Positions 35,969 through 44,093 of a DNA stretch of 57,569 nucleotides are shown piece by piece. The stretch's first letter is position 1. Each line of letters starts with the position of its first letter. The notes under the pieces are model-generated. The model did not search any database, was not told where the DNA came from, and saw only the letters and a program-made list of their open reading frames with translations. The translations under genes and the position numbers were made by a program. Source of the stretch: a virus; the IMG/VR virus record IMGVR_UViG_3300011113_000476, positions 1 to 57,569 of that record. One strand, written 5' to 3'.

Positions 35969-37302
35969 GTGAAGACAAAAAAACTGATAGATTTTATAAA
36001 CGCGGCTACGACTACAATAGTCGAAAACCACTGTTTATAGATTCAGATTCTCTCACAGAAACACAGATTAATAGACTGACAAATAGTAAGTCTTTCTGTA
36101 TGTTACCGTGGGTACATCAACATGCTTATCCAGATGGCAGAGTGTATCCTTGTTGTTTTGCAGAATACTTTCATCCCATTGGTAATCTTAAAAACAACAC
36201 TATGCGAGAAGTTTGGAATCAAGAAGGTTACAAAGAGATTCGACGGTCGATGCTTGAAGACAAACCTGTAAAACAATGTACTAAATGCTATGAACAGGAA
36301 GCCAATGGCTTTTTTAGTATGCGTTACGATGCTAATAGAAGCTACGGACATAATATTGCAGAAGTCGACAAAACTCTGCCAGACGGCACACATCCTGAAT
36401 TTAAAATTAGATATTGGGACGTTAGATTTAGCAATCTCTGCAATTTTCGTTGCAGAACTTGCGGCCCAGTTTTTAGCAGTAACTGGTATAATGATCATGT
36501 TAAATTATTCAACAGAGTGCCAGATGTAAATGGCAAAGATCTGGCCAGAATTGAATATGCTGCTGGCGACGAAGAACATATGATTCGTCAAATGGAAGAA
36601 CATATTCCTTATCTAGAACAAGTTTATTTTGCTGGTGGCGAACCTTTAATTATGAAGGAACACTACTATCTATTAGAAAAACTTATCGAAGCAGGTCGTA
36701 CTGACGTTTGTATTCAATACAATACAAATTTTAGTGAACTAGCGTTTAAAGACAAACATGTATTCGAATACTGGAAACATTTCAGAACTGTGGGAGTAGG
36801 AGCCAGTTTAGATGCCAGTGGGGCCAGAGCAGAATTAATGAGAAAAGGCACAGACTGGAAACAAACAGTTCGCAATCGTGAACGTATGTTAGAAGAGGTA
36901 CCGCATGTAGATTTTTATATTGCATCTACTATTAGTGCTATGAATGTGTTACATATTTTAGATTTTCATAAAGAATGGGTTGATATGGGATTTATTAAGC
37001 CCAAAGATTTTAATGTGAATATTTGTCAAAGTCCCGAATGGTATAGGATTGATTTATTTCCACAAGAATTTAAAGAGCGAGTTATTAAACCCGCGTATGA
37101 ACAACACATTGAATGGTTAGAACCTCGGGACTCATTGAAACGAGCAACGACTGGGTTTAAGAGTGCTATTAATTTTTTAATGGCCACCGATGGTACGCAG
37201 CATTGGAATAAATTTAGACAAGAAATCGAGTTACTAGACAATCTCAGAGGGGAGAATTTTTGGAGTACTTTCCCCGAATTAAATGAATTAAAAAATAAAT
37301 GA
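35965..37302 (+). CDS. Radical SAM enzyme 4 with N-terminal SPASM-like module
   Basis: A 445-residue enzyme from ATG 35965 (ATGA overlap). This copy shows the N-terminal module most clearly: C45 (FCMLPW), a Gly-turn before C63-C64 (DGRVYPCC), then IGNLKNNTMREVWN and an R-S-M-L segment before C105/C108 (QCTKCYEQEANG). That is the classical SPASM/twitch order, here placed ahead of the radical domain. Radical SAM motif: C159-C163-C166 (NLCNFRCRTCGP); GGEP at 224-227 (YFAGGEPLI). The domain after it contains GASLDASGARAELMRKGTDW, the usual late strand motif. Substrate unknown, possibly a peptide or sugar. Confidence 0.9.
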   Translation: MSEDKKTDRFYKRGYDYNSRKPLFIDSDSLTETQINRLTNSKSFCMLPWVHQHAYPDGRVYPCCFAEYFHPIGNLKNNTMREVWNQEGYKEIRRSMLEDKPVKQCTKCYEQEANGFFSMRYDANRSYGHNIAEVDKTLPDGTHPEFKIRYWDVRFSNLCNFRCRTCGPVFSSNWYNDHVKLFNRVPDVNGKDLARIEYAAGDEEHMIRQMEEHIPYLEQVYFAGGEPLIMKEHYYLLEKLIEAGRTDVCIQYNTNFSELAFKDKHVFEYWKHFRTVGVGASLDASGARAELMRKGTDWKQTVRNRERMLEEVPHVDFYIASTISAMNVLHILDFHKEWVDMGFIKPKDFNVNICQSPEWYRIDLFPQEFKERVIKPAYEQHIEWLEPRDSLKRATTGFKSAINFLMATDGTQHWNKFRQEIELLDNLRGENFWSTFPELNELKNK

Positions 37303-38504
37303 CATTACCTAATACTATTTGTATGCTACCTTGGATTAGTATAGAGTCTAGTCCAACAGGAACTTCTAGGCCGTGTTGTTTGGCTAGAGAAGAAATTACA
37401 GGCATCGATTTGCGAATGCATACATTAGAAGATGCATATAAAAGTGACTATATGCAGAATCTACGTAGGCAATTTCGTGCAGGAGAAAAACCTGCAACCT
37501 GTAAACTGTGTTGGGATGAAGAAGCAGCAGGCCGGGACAGTAAACGTATACACAGTCAAGTTAGACTCAAAGAACTGTACCCATTGGTCGATTGGCAAAA
37601 TGATTTACCAGATCAATTATGGTTTATTGATTTAAAACTAGGTAATATTTGCAATTTGAAATGTAGAATATGCGGAAGCTGGAGTAGTAGCAAGTGGGCA
37701 GCAGAAGAATTAGATTATCTCCCACAAGGGTACGATAGAAAAAAACATATTGCATACACTTGGCTTAAGCAAGGCCGATGGCCAGAGGAAAGTCCCGATT
37801 TCTGGAAGAACTTAAAATCATTGCTGCCTAATATTAAGTATTTTGAATTTACTGGGGGTGAACCTTGGTTAATCGAAGAACATTGGGATTTACTACGATA
37901 TGCCGTGACTACAGGCGACAGCAAACACATCGATATTCATTATAATACCAATGCAACTGTGGATGGGTTAGGTATACAAAAATCAGCTTTATGGAATCAT
38001 TTTGGTCGTGTAGACATTGCATTTAGCATCGACAATGTTGGTGCAAGATTTGAATATGAACGATATGGCGCAGATTGGGACAAGGCCAACGAAATAATCG
38101 ATGGCGTTCATTTTGCACGAGCCGTCGACACACCTAATATTACTACTCAACTTTGTTTTACAATTAATATTCAAAACGTCTACTACATAGATGAACTACT
38201 AGCCTGGGCAAGTACTAAAACTTTCGACAGCATTTATTTTAATATGTTACACAGCCCTGATCATATGAGTATTCAACGATTAACTCCTACAGCCAAAGAA
38301 TTAGTTTTGAATAAACTTAAAACAACTTTTTGGAATACAAAGGAACATCACCAAGAAATTGAGAATGTAATTAAATTTATCGAAAACGGTATAGGCAGTG
38401 ACGGACAAGAATTTTTAAACAACATGAAACGGACAGATCAATATCGTAAACAAAATTTTATGGATACGCACCCAGAAATAGCCAAGGCCATGGGTTATGA
38501 TTAA
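37299..38504 (+). CDS. Radical SAM enzyme 5 with N-terminal SPASM-like module
   Basis: A 401-residue enzyme starting at ATG 37299 (ATGA overlap with enzyme 4). N-terminal module: C8 (ICMLPW), C26-C27 (SRPCCLAREE), C68 and C71 (TCKLCWDEEAAGRD). Radical SAM motif: C118-C122-C125 (NICNLKCRICGS); GGEP at 186-189 (EFTGGEPWL). The late-strand motif reads AFSIDNVGARFEYERYGADW. It ends with MDTHPEIAKAMGYD, and the last codons overlap the next start by eight bases. It groups with enzymes 4 and 6 by the double Cys. No extra domain is visible. Confidence 0.9.
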   Translation: MTLPNTICMLPWISIESSPTGTSRPCCLAREEITGIDLRMHTLEDAYKSDYMQNLRRQFRAGEKPATCKLCWDEEAAGRDSKRIHSQVRLKELYPLVDWQNDLPDQLWFIDLKLGNICNLKCRICGSWSSSKWAAEELDYLPQGYDRKKHIAYTWLKQGRWPEESPDFWKNLKSLLPNIKYFEFTGGEPWLIEEHWDLLRYAVTTGDSKHIDIHYNTNATVDGLGIQKSALWNHFGRVDIAFSIDNVGARFEYERYGADWDKANEIIDGVHFARAVDTPNITTQLCFTINIQNVYYIDELLAWASTKTFDSIYFNMLHSPDHMSIQRLTPTAKELVLNKLKTTFWNTKEHHQEIENVIKFIENGIGSDGQEFLNNMKRTDQYRKQNFMDTHPEIAKAMGYD

Positions 38505-39795
38505 ACCTGATACGCTTTGTATGGCTCCGTGGACGCACACATACTTAAGTCCACAAACGGAAAGACGTATGTGCTGTGCAAGTCGAGAACCAGCACAAAA
38601 TTTTCAACAATACATAGACACAAAATCTGGTACAGGAAAATATATACCGATCACGCTGGATGATCATTGGAACGGGGAGCACATGCGGTCCGTGCGCTTA
38701 CGTATGATGCGTGGAGAAACTCTGCCAGAGTGCGAAGTATGTAATGACAAATTGCTGAACACCAGCGTTTACCGTAGTTATTTTAATCAATTATTTGGTC
38801 ATAAGTACAATGAAGCGATGGAGAAAACTCGCTATGATGGTTCAACGGATATGAAGCCTGTGAGCTGGGATTACAGATTTAGTAATCTTTGCAATTTCAA
38901 ATGTCGCATGTGCGGAGACATGTTAAGCAGTGCGTGGGAAAGTGAGCAACGACAACACAACATGATCAATTGGTCGGATTCAAAAAATAATTGGATGCGA
39001 CTCGAAGTCAAAAAACAAATTGAACAGTTTCAAGACACACAAATTGAGGCAGAGTTTAATCAAGCCGTCGAAGAGCACAGAGTTGAAGAAGTGTATTGGG
39101 TGGGCGGAGAGCCTCTCATGTATGAGCAACATTGGAGATACATGCAGAGGATAATAGAATTAGGAGACGGCCCAAATGTTTATGCTAGATATAATACAAA
39201 CTTATCAAGAATTAATTATAAAGGTATCAATCTTTATAATGATATTCTCAGCAGGCTTCGTGATTGGCAGATTTGTGCAAGTATCGACGGAACAGGCCCG
39301 ATTGGCGAATATATTAGAACAGGCCTTGACTACAATGCATGGCTTGAAAACTTCCGTCAAGGAGTTGCAATTACTAGTCACAGACGTCAAATGCGAATTG
39401 ACTTTACGCTCACTCTGCCCGGCATGTTCGAAATTATTAATATCCAGCGACTTGCAGAAGAAGAAAAAGTCGATATTCTCGCGAAAGTAATTTTTAGTTT
39501 TAGTCCAGACATAGTTATGTCACCTTTAGCACTACCTAGATTTATCTTAGATCCTTGGGTAGATGAAACAATAGGCCGTTTGCCGAGTGGTAGCAACCCG
39601 TTAAAGGATATCTTAGTCCAGCTAAAAACTAGACCCACTTTCGAAGAACAATGGCCCACCGACTATCGAGTTGGTTTGCGTAAAGGAAAAGCAAGAATCG
39701 AAAGACTTGAACAAATTCGAAATGATAGTTATACTATGAGAAATATACTGTCGGCAAAACCCAAAGTATTAGAATGGTGGGATTCAATTGAATAA
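38497..39795 (+). CDS. Radical SAM enzyme 6 with N-terminal SPASM-like module
   Basis: A 432-residue enzyme from ATG 38497. N-terminal module: C8 (LCMAPW), C26-C27 (RRMCCASRE), C79/C82 (ECEVCNDK), separated by a longer insert with HWNGEHMRSVRLRM. Radical SAM motif: C132-C136-C139 (NLCNFKCRMCGD); GGEP at 203-206 (YWVGGEPLM). The late strand reads ICASIDGTGPIGEYIRTGLDY. It is the last of the array and overlaps the start of the 366-residue gene by eight bases, so the two are probably translated together. Same generic chemistry as the other five; the target cannot be read from sequence. Confidence 0.9.
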   Translation: MIKPDTLCMAPWTHTYLSPQTERRMCCASREPAQNFQQYIDTKSGTGKYIPITLDDHWNGEHMRSVRLRMMRGETLPECEVCNDKLLNTSVYRSYFNQLFGHKYNEAMEKTRYDGSTDMKPVSWDYRFSNLCNFKCRMCGDMLSSAWESEQRQHNMINWSDSKNNWMRLEVKKQIEQFQDTQIEAEFNQAVEEHRVEEVYWVGGEPLMYEQHWRYMQRIIELGDGPNVYARYNTNLSRINYKGINLYNDILSRLRDWQICASIDGTGPIGEYIRTGLDYNAWLENFRQGVAITSHRRQMRIDFTLTLPGMFEIINIQRLAEEEKVDILAKVIFSFSPDIVMSPLALPRFILDPWVDETIGRLPSGSNPLKDILVQLKTRPTFEEQWPTDYRVGLRKGKARIERLEQIRNDSYTMRNILSAKPKVLEWWDSIE

Positions 39796-40888
39796 AGTAA
39801 TTGTAACATTGCGTAATCCGTTAGAAAAAACAAAAACATTAGATTATATTATTGATGTTTACGATCACCCAATGGCACAACGATGGTTTGATGCTCTTAA
39901 AGAGATACTGAATCAAAATAGATACTTAGAAAAAAATTTTTGTTTTTTAGGCTTTCCTGACAGTCAACGCGATTTAAACTATATTTGCCAAGAATTGTGT
40001 TGGGCTAAAAACGAAATTAATAATTTTTTTCGTGGTGAGTACGAGATAGAAGAAGATTACTTCCCCGATACTCTACGTGATCTTAAAACATTAAATCCTA
40101 ATCAAGATTTAATGAACAAATTGCATAATCATTTCGAGATTTTGCAAGGAACTGTGTGGGGACTCAGTGATTATTATAAACGAGCAAATTATATAACTAA
40201 ATTTGCTATCAGACAATTGAATAATTTATGTCACGAAGCAGAGAGTTTAATGCTGAGTCAACGTAAACAGGCAACATTGCCTGAGTGGGTTAGGCCTAGT
40301 CAAATCACTACATTTCTAAATGCCTCGCGATACGAATTTCCGTCAACATATAAAACTAATTTTAAAGAATCCAGGTATGATAGAAAATTCGGGGAAGTCT
40401 ACTTACATTGGACACAGATTGGCAAAACACTGTTTGAAGTTTATAGAGATGAAAAAGGAGTCGACATCGACAAGGTAACCTGCGATGCTATTACACATCT
40501 ACGTTACTACAGCGGCGAGTTTGATATCGAATGGGCACAGGACGTATGTTATAATGGGCCTCACCCTTGGTACACCAAAGAAATGTCTGGGTTTAAATCA
40601 TGGCTTGAACGAAATGGATTCGATCCCGAAGATACTCAATATAATTTCGGCTATCATTCAGTGGGTCAAGTTGATCTGCGTAGAAGTTTTGGAACAAGCA
40701 AATACAGTGAAGTTTGGCCTATGCTGTCAAGACACTTAGACATATATTCAATCCAATGTGATGACGGGTCAGGAAATATTTTACGCTCTGTCTATTCTTA
40801 TACTTGGTCGGACAAAGACTACTATGATCAACAAATCGAAAGATTAAAACCTGGTTACGATTACAGCAGTAGTTTACTCAATAAATAA
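39788..40888 (+). CDS. Unknown protein following the radical SAM array (366 residues)
   Basis: Read from TTG 39788, which overlaps the stop of radical SAM enzyme 6; the first in-frame Met lies about 29 residues later, after a conserved-looking start (IVTLRNPLEKTKTLDYII), so the TTG is favoured. Recognisable stretches are LEKNFCFLGFPDSQRDLNYI, FEILQGTVWGLSDYY and YDRKFGEVYLHWTQIGKTLFE. The protein is rich in Tyr, Trp and His, with no signal peptide and no domain I can name. Its fixed place directly after six radical SAM genes makes it a candidate partner, substrate carrier or downstream enzyme. Confidence 0.6.
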   Translation: MNKVIVTLRNPLEKTKTLDYIIDVYDHPMAQRWFDALKEILNQNRYLEKNFCFLGFPDSQRDLNYICQELCWAKNEINNFFRGEYEIEEDYFPDTLRDLKTLNPNQDLMNKLHNHFEILQGTVWGLSDYYKRANYITKFAIRQLNNLCHEAESLMLSQRKQATLPEWVRPSQITTFLNASRYEFPSTYKTNFKESRYDRKFGEVYLHWTQIGKTLFEVYRDEKGVDIDKVTCDAITHLRYYSGEFDIEWAQDVCYNGPHPWYTKEMSGFKSWLERNGFDPEDTQYNFGYHSVGQVDLRRSFGTSKYSEVWPMLSRHLDIYSIQCDDGSGNILRSVYSYTWSDKDYYDQQIERLKPGYDYSSSLLNK

Positions 40889-40892
40889 TATC

Positions 40893-40994
40893 ATGAAATG
40901 GCTTAAAAATTTATACTACAGAATTAAATTAGAAATCACTTATCGTCGCAAACTCAAAGAATTGCGAAAGCGAGATCCTTTTATCTATAAATGA
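40893..40994 (+). CDS. Small basic protein ending DPFIYK (33 residues)
   Basis: An ATG at 40893 opens a 33-codon frame, MKWLKNLYYRIKLEITYRRK..., ending KRDPFIYK at TGA 40992-40994. The stop overlaps the carbamoyltransferase ATG (ATGA), the same coupling used by neighbouring genes. The sequence is very basic and amphipathic, with alternating aromatic and Lys/Arg residues. I recall small marine-phage proteins with a similar DPFIYK end. It could bind nucleic acid or membrane; function unknown. It fills what would otherwise be an unexplained 100-base gap. Confidence 0.6.
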   Translation: MKWLKNLYYRIKLEITYRRKLKELRKRDPFIYK

Positions 40995-42472
40995 ATATTC
41001 TGGGAATATCTGCAGGATTTCATGATGCTGCATTAAGTGTCATTGACTATCATGGAAATATATTATATGCGGGTCACAGTGAACGCTATAGTAAAATTAA
41101 AAATGATCCAAATTTAAGTCCTGGTATAATTAAAGAAATAGTTAATTATAGAATTGACCATGTTGCTTACTATGAACGACCATGGAATAAACAGTTAAGA
41201 CAACTATACAGCGGCCAAGGCATCGAATGGAATAAACTTACAGCTCGACAAATTCTTACCAAGCAAATAGGCAAAGAATTTTCTAAATTCCCAGGTCTAA
41301 TTTCAACGCACAACCATCATCTATGCCACGCGGCTGCAGGGTTTCAGACAAGCCCATTTGACAAAGCCACGGTGGTTGTAATCGACGCCATTGGGGAATG
41401 GGACACAATAAGTATTTGGGCAGCAGAATACGTTCAAGGAAAAGCCGTTTATAAAAGATTATGGCGCCAAAAATATCCGCATAGTATAGGATTGTTTTAC
41501 AGTGCAATGACAGAACGGGTTGGACTTAAACCCAATGAAGAAGAATATATTCTTATGGGTATGGCAGCATATGGTGCACCTGCGTTCACTGATTTATTTA
41601 AATCCAAATTTTTACACAATGAGTGGGACATTAAATTTAAAGAAAATCTTCACGCCGGCATAGAACAAACGTATTTGTCCTATGTTGGGGATATGGATAT
41701 TGCGGCCAGCGCACAAGACTTAACAGAAGAATTGGTATTAAATATAATGCGTCGCGCAAAAGATTTTAATTGGAGCAACAATTTAGTCTATATGGGCGGT
41801 GTTGCTCTTAATTGTAGTATTAATCGTAGATTAGGGGAATACTTTGAAGATATTTGGATTATGCCTAATCCTGGTGATGCTGGGTCTAGTCTTGGCGCCG
41901 CTGCACTTGCTTATCGCGACAGGATTAATTGGCGCAATGCTTATTTGGGTCACAATATCCCTGGTGCTTACCCTGTTAATGCTGCCCTGGATGCTCTTTT
42001 GCATGGTGGTATTGTTGGTGTGGCTAGTGGCCGAGCCGAGTTCGGACCGAGGGCACTAGGCAATAGAAGCTTATTAGCAGATCCCCGGGGCCCTGATATA
42101 AAGAATCGAGTAAATGAAATCAAACGTAGACAAAAATTCAGACCCTTTGCGCCAGTTATTTTGGAGGAATTGGCTGATAATTATTTCGATATCCCTCGCA
42201 ACTGGAATAACAGTAGGTATATGCAAGTCGTCGGTCAGTGCAGGAATCCTGACTTATTTCCTGCTATTGTGCATCATGACGGAACTAGTCGTATTCAGAC
42301 TGTGCCCAAGGACGGATCGGGAATCAGAGAACTCTTAGAAAAATGGTTTATTGTCACAGGCTGCCCTATGCTATTAAATACTAGTCTAAACATTCGAGGT
42401 GAGCCCATGGTCAATGACCGCAGGGACGCTGATAGATTCGAACAATTATATGGGGTAAAAGTATTGTCGTGA
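40991..42472 (+). CDS. Carbamoyltransferase (NodU/CmcH/TobZ family)
   Basis: A 493-residue enzyme that uses carbamoyl phosphate and ATP to make O-carbamoyl groups on sugars or natural products. The N-terminal Kae1-like domain starts MNILGISAGFHDAALSVI and has HNHHLCHAAAGF (metal-binding His pair) and VVVIDAIGEWDT; MGGVALNCSINRRL and NPGDAGSSLGAAALAY follow. The C-terminal YrdC-like domain has ASGRAEFGPRALGNRSLLAD, then KRRQKFRPFAPVIL and LLNTSLNIRGEPMV. All the catalytic landmarks are present. It is somewhat shorter than bacterial members (about 550-600). Neighbours suggest that a sugar in a phage-made glycan is the substrate. It overlaps genes on both sides by ATGA/GTGA. Confidence 0.9.
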   Translation: MNILGISAGFHDAALSVIDYHGNILYAGHSERYSKIKNDPNLSPGIIKEIVNYRIDHVAYYERPWNKQLRQLYSGQGIEWNKLTARQILTKQIGKEFSKFPGLISTHNHHLCHAAAGFQTSPFDKATVVVIDAIGEWDTISIWAAEYVQGKAVYKRLWRQKYPHSIGLFYSAMTERVGLKPNEEEYILMGMAAYGAPAFTDLFKSKFLHNEWDIKFKENLHAGIEQTYLSYVGDMDIAASAQDLTEELVLNIMRRAKDFNWSNNLVYMGGVALNCSINRRLGEYFEDIWIMPNPGDAGSSLGAAALAYRDRINWRNAYLGHNIPGAYPVNAALDALLHGGIVGVASGRAEFGPRALGNRSLLADPRGPDIKNRVNEIKRRQKFRPFAPVILEELADNYFDIPRNWNNSRYMQVVGQCRNPDLFPAIVHHDGTSRIQTVPKDGSGIRELLEKWFIVTGCPMLLNTSLNIRGEPMVNDRRDADRFEQLYGVKVLS

Positions 42473-43089
42473 CCTTTAATGCTGAAATAGTTGTAACAAA
42501 TCCAAATTTGGGGCAGGCTTGCACTACTGCTCATTTAATTTATTTACGGAACTATCGATGTGTTTCTTCTTTATTTTATAACAATTTTATAAATGGTATG
42601 AAATGGGAGCCAATGGAATATAAAGATATAGATTGGGGAAATAAATTAATTTTTAGCCACTTAGCCGATCCGATTGAACGTAGGCATAAAGGAATTGCTC
42701 ATTGGTTGATTCGTAACAATTTACACACAGAATTCAGAGTAAATGAAGAATTCCAAGATTATATTATAAATCTTCCGTATATTGACAATCATAGCGCAAG
42801 TTATCATGAAATGTTAGGTGAAAAGATTACAAAAATTCGATGGATTATCTGTGATTATGACAATTATGATAAAACTATAGAAAACACAGACAAATTTCTT
42901 CAATCACAAAAAATACTTGGATGGACAAATTTTGATTGGCGATTTAAAAATATAGCAGGGGTTGATCAACGATCTTTAACAAGAGAAATAAAACAAAGAT
43001 TCACAGAGAATAAAAACAACACACATATCTTAGACTATTTTAGAAAAGATATAGAATTATTTGAAAACTTAAGAAAGGAAACACAATGA
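42469..43089 (+). CDS. Sulfotransferase-like protein A
   Basis: A 206-residue protein from GTG 42469 (GTGA overlap with the carbamoyltransferase stop). RCVSSLFYNNFI near residue 32 corresponds to KCGSSFLTATFN in the paralogue at 44094-44789, and FSHLADPIERRHKGIAHWLI corresponds to FTLMTDPLTRRYKAIAEWLF. The first block looks like a sulfotransferase 5'-phosphate loop (K-x-G-S-S) and the second like the 3'-phosphate-binding R-x-P-x-x-R helix. Here the Gly of the loop is replaced by Val (C-V-S-S), so this copy may be less active. PAPS-dependent sulfation is inferred from these motifs and from the kinase gene that follows. Confidence 0.45.
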   Translation: MTFNAEIVVTNPNLGQACTTAHLIYLRNYRCVSSLFYNNFINGMKWEPMEYKDIDWGNKLIFSHLADPIERRHKGIAHWLIRNNLHTEFRVNEEFQDYIINLPYIDNHSASYHEMLGEKITKIRWIICDYDNYDKTIENTDKFLQSQKILGWTNFDWRFKNIAGVDQRSLTREIKQRFTENKNNTHILDYFRKDIELFENLRKETQ

Positions 43090-43880
43090 ACACATCAAAG
43101 ATTTTAATAATGGGCCTTCCCGGCGCAGGGAAAACTTACTTGGCAACAGAATTAAAAAAGTTGCTGGAAGCCAATGGCAAAACAGTAACATGGTTCAATG
43201 CTGACGAGATTCGAAAGAAATTTGATGACTGGGATTTCAGCGAAGCAGGGCGCATTAGACAAAGTAAACGTATGTTCGATTTGTCGATGTCATGCAACAC
43301 AGATTATGCATTGTGTGACTTTGTTGCGCCGCTAGTAGAAATGCGTAACAATTTTAAAGCAGACTGGACAGTATGGATGGACACTATACGCGAAGGTCGC
43401 TACGCTGATACTAATAAAATGTTTGTAGAACCTGATGTTTATGATTTTCGGGTCACTGAACAAAACGCTGCTAAGTGGGCAGATTTTATTGCTGAACATA
43501 TAGTCGACAATAGACGCCGTCCTGCATTTGATTGGCGTAAAGAAACTGTGCAAATGTTGGGCCGCTGGCAACCATGGCATGATGGCCACCGGGCACTGTT
43601 CGAAAGATTATTACAACGTACTGGCCAAGTTATAATTCAAGTTAGAGACGTACAGGGGTGGCAAGGATCAAATCCGTTTGAAGTAGAAAAAGTCAAATCA
43701 TTTATCCGTCGAGACTTAGATCCACTATACCAAGGACAGTACGACATACAAGTAGTTCCAAATATTGTACATATAGGATGGGGTCGTGGCGTGGGATATT
43801 CGGCAGGAGAAGAAACTTTTGACGAATCAATCACTGAAATTTCTGCAACTAAAATACGAAAAGAATTGGGACTAAAGTGA
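43086..43880 (+). CDS. Adenylylsulfate-kinase-like / nucleotidylyltransferase fusion
   Basis: A 264-residue two-domain protein. Residues 1-150 are a P-loop kinase of the CysC type: GLPGAGKT (10-17), FNADEIRKKFDDWDFSEAGR at the APS-binding D-x-D-x-x-R place (here N-A-D-E-I-R) and APLVEMR. Residues about 155-264 are a cytidylyl/adenylyltransferase-type domain: GRWQPWHDGH with the H-x-G-H pair H165/H168, and ISATKIRKELG at the end. Together they could make PAPS from ATP and sulfate-derived APS, or activate another small acid. The neighbours on both sides are sulfotransferase-like, which favours the PAPS reading. An alternative is a NadR-like kinase/NMN adenylyltransferase pair. Starts by ATGA overlap. 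Confidence 0.7.
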   Translation: MNTSKILIMGLPGAGKTYLATELKKLLEANGKTVTWFNADEIRKKFDDWDFSEAGRIRQSKRMFDLSMSCNTDYALCDFVAPLVEMRNNFKADWTVWMDTIREGRYADTNKMFVEPDVYDFRVTEQNAAKWADFIAEHIVDNRRRPAFDWRKETVQMLGRWQPWHDGHRALFERLLQRTGQVIIQVRDVQGWQGSNPFEVEKVKSFIRRDLDPLYQGQYDIQVVPNIVHIGWGRGVGYSAGEETFDESITEISATKIRKELGLK

Positions 43881-44092
43881 CCGACAGTGTCCAGCGAAGT
43901 TTATTTAAAACGATTAGTTGGAGATTGACTGGGAGCGGTTCTACGTTTATAATATCATATATTATTACCGGTAATTTTTCAATCGCAAGTAGTATTGCTT
44001 TTTTACAAATAACTGTGAATACCCTGTTATATTTTTTACACGAAAGAGTTTGGAACTTAATTAGATGGGGTAAACGAATATCTATAGATTAA
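43877..44092 (+). CDS. DUF2061 membrane protein
   Basis: A 71-residue protein from GTG 43877 (GTGA overlap with the kinase fusion). It has the DUF2061 pattern: SLFKTISWRLTGSGSTFIIS, an ITGNFSIASSIAF hydrophobic helix, and LLYFLHERVWNLIRWG at the end. Two membrane helices are likely (about residues 20-35 and 38-55). The domain's function is unknown; I recall bacterial copies near sulfate-activation genes, which would match its place here, but I cannot verify that. It may carry a precursor or place the pathway at the inner membrane. Confidence 0.8.
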   Translation: MTDSVQRSLFKTISWRLTGSGSTFIISYIITGNFSIASSIAFLQITVNTLLYFLHERVWNLIRWGKRISID

Positions 44093-44093
44093 C

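Noticed and set aside
39176-39490. 104-codon frame inside radical SAM enzyme 6 in another frame, with a hydrophobic stretch and a Leu-rich helix-like part
   Set aside because: It lies wholly inside a gene with complete catalytic motifs, has no ribosome-binding site, and hydrophobic runs arise easily when AT-rich sequence is read out of frame.
40880-40887. AATAAATA box before the 33-residue gene
   Set aside because: These bases are the last codons and stop of the 366-residue gene and the cassette looks co-transcribed; a promoter is possible but not supported.
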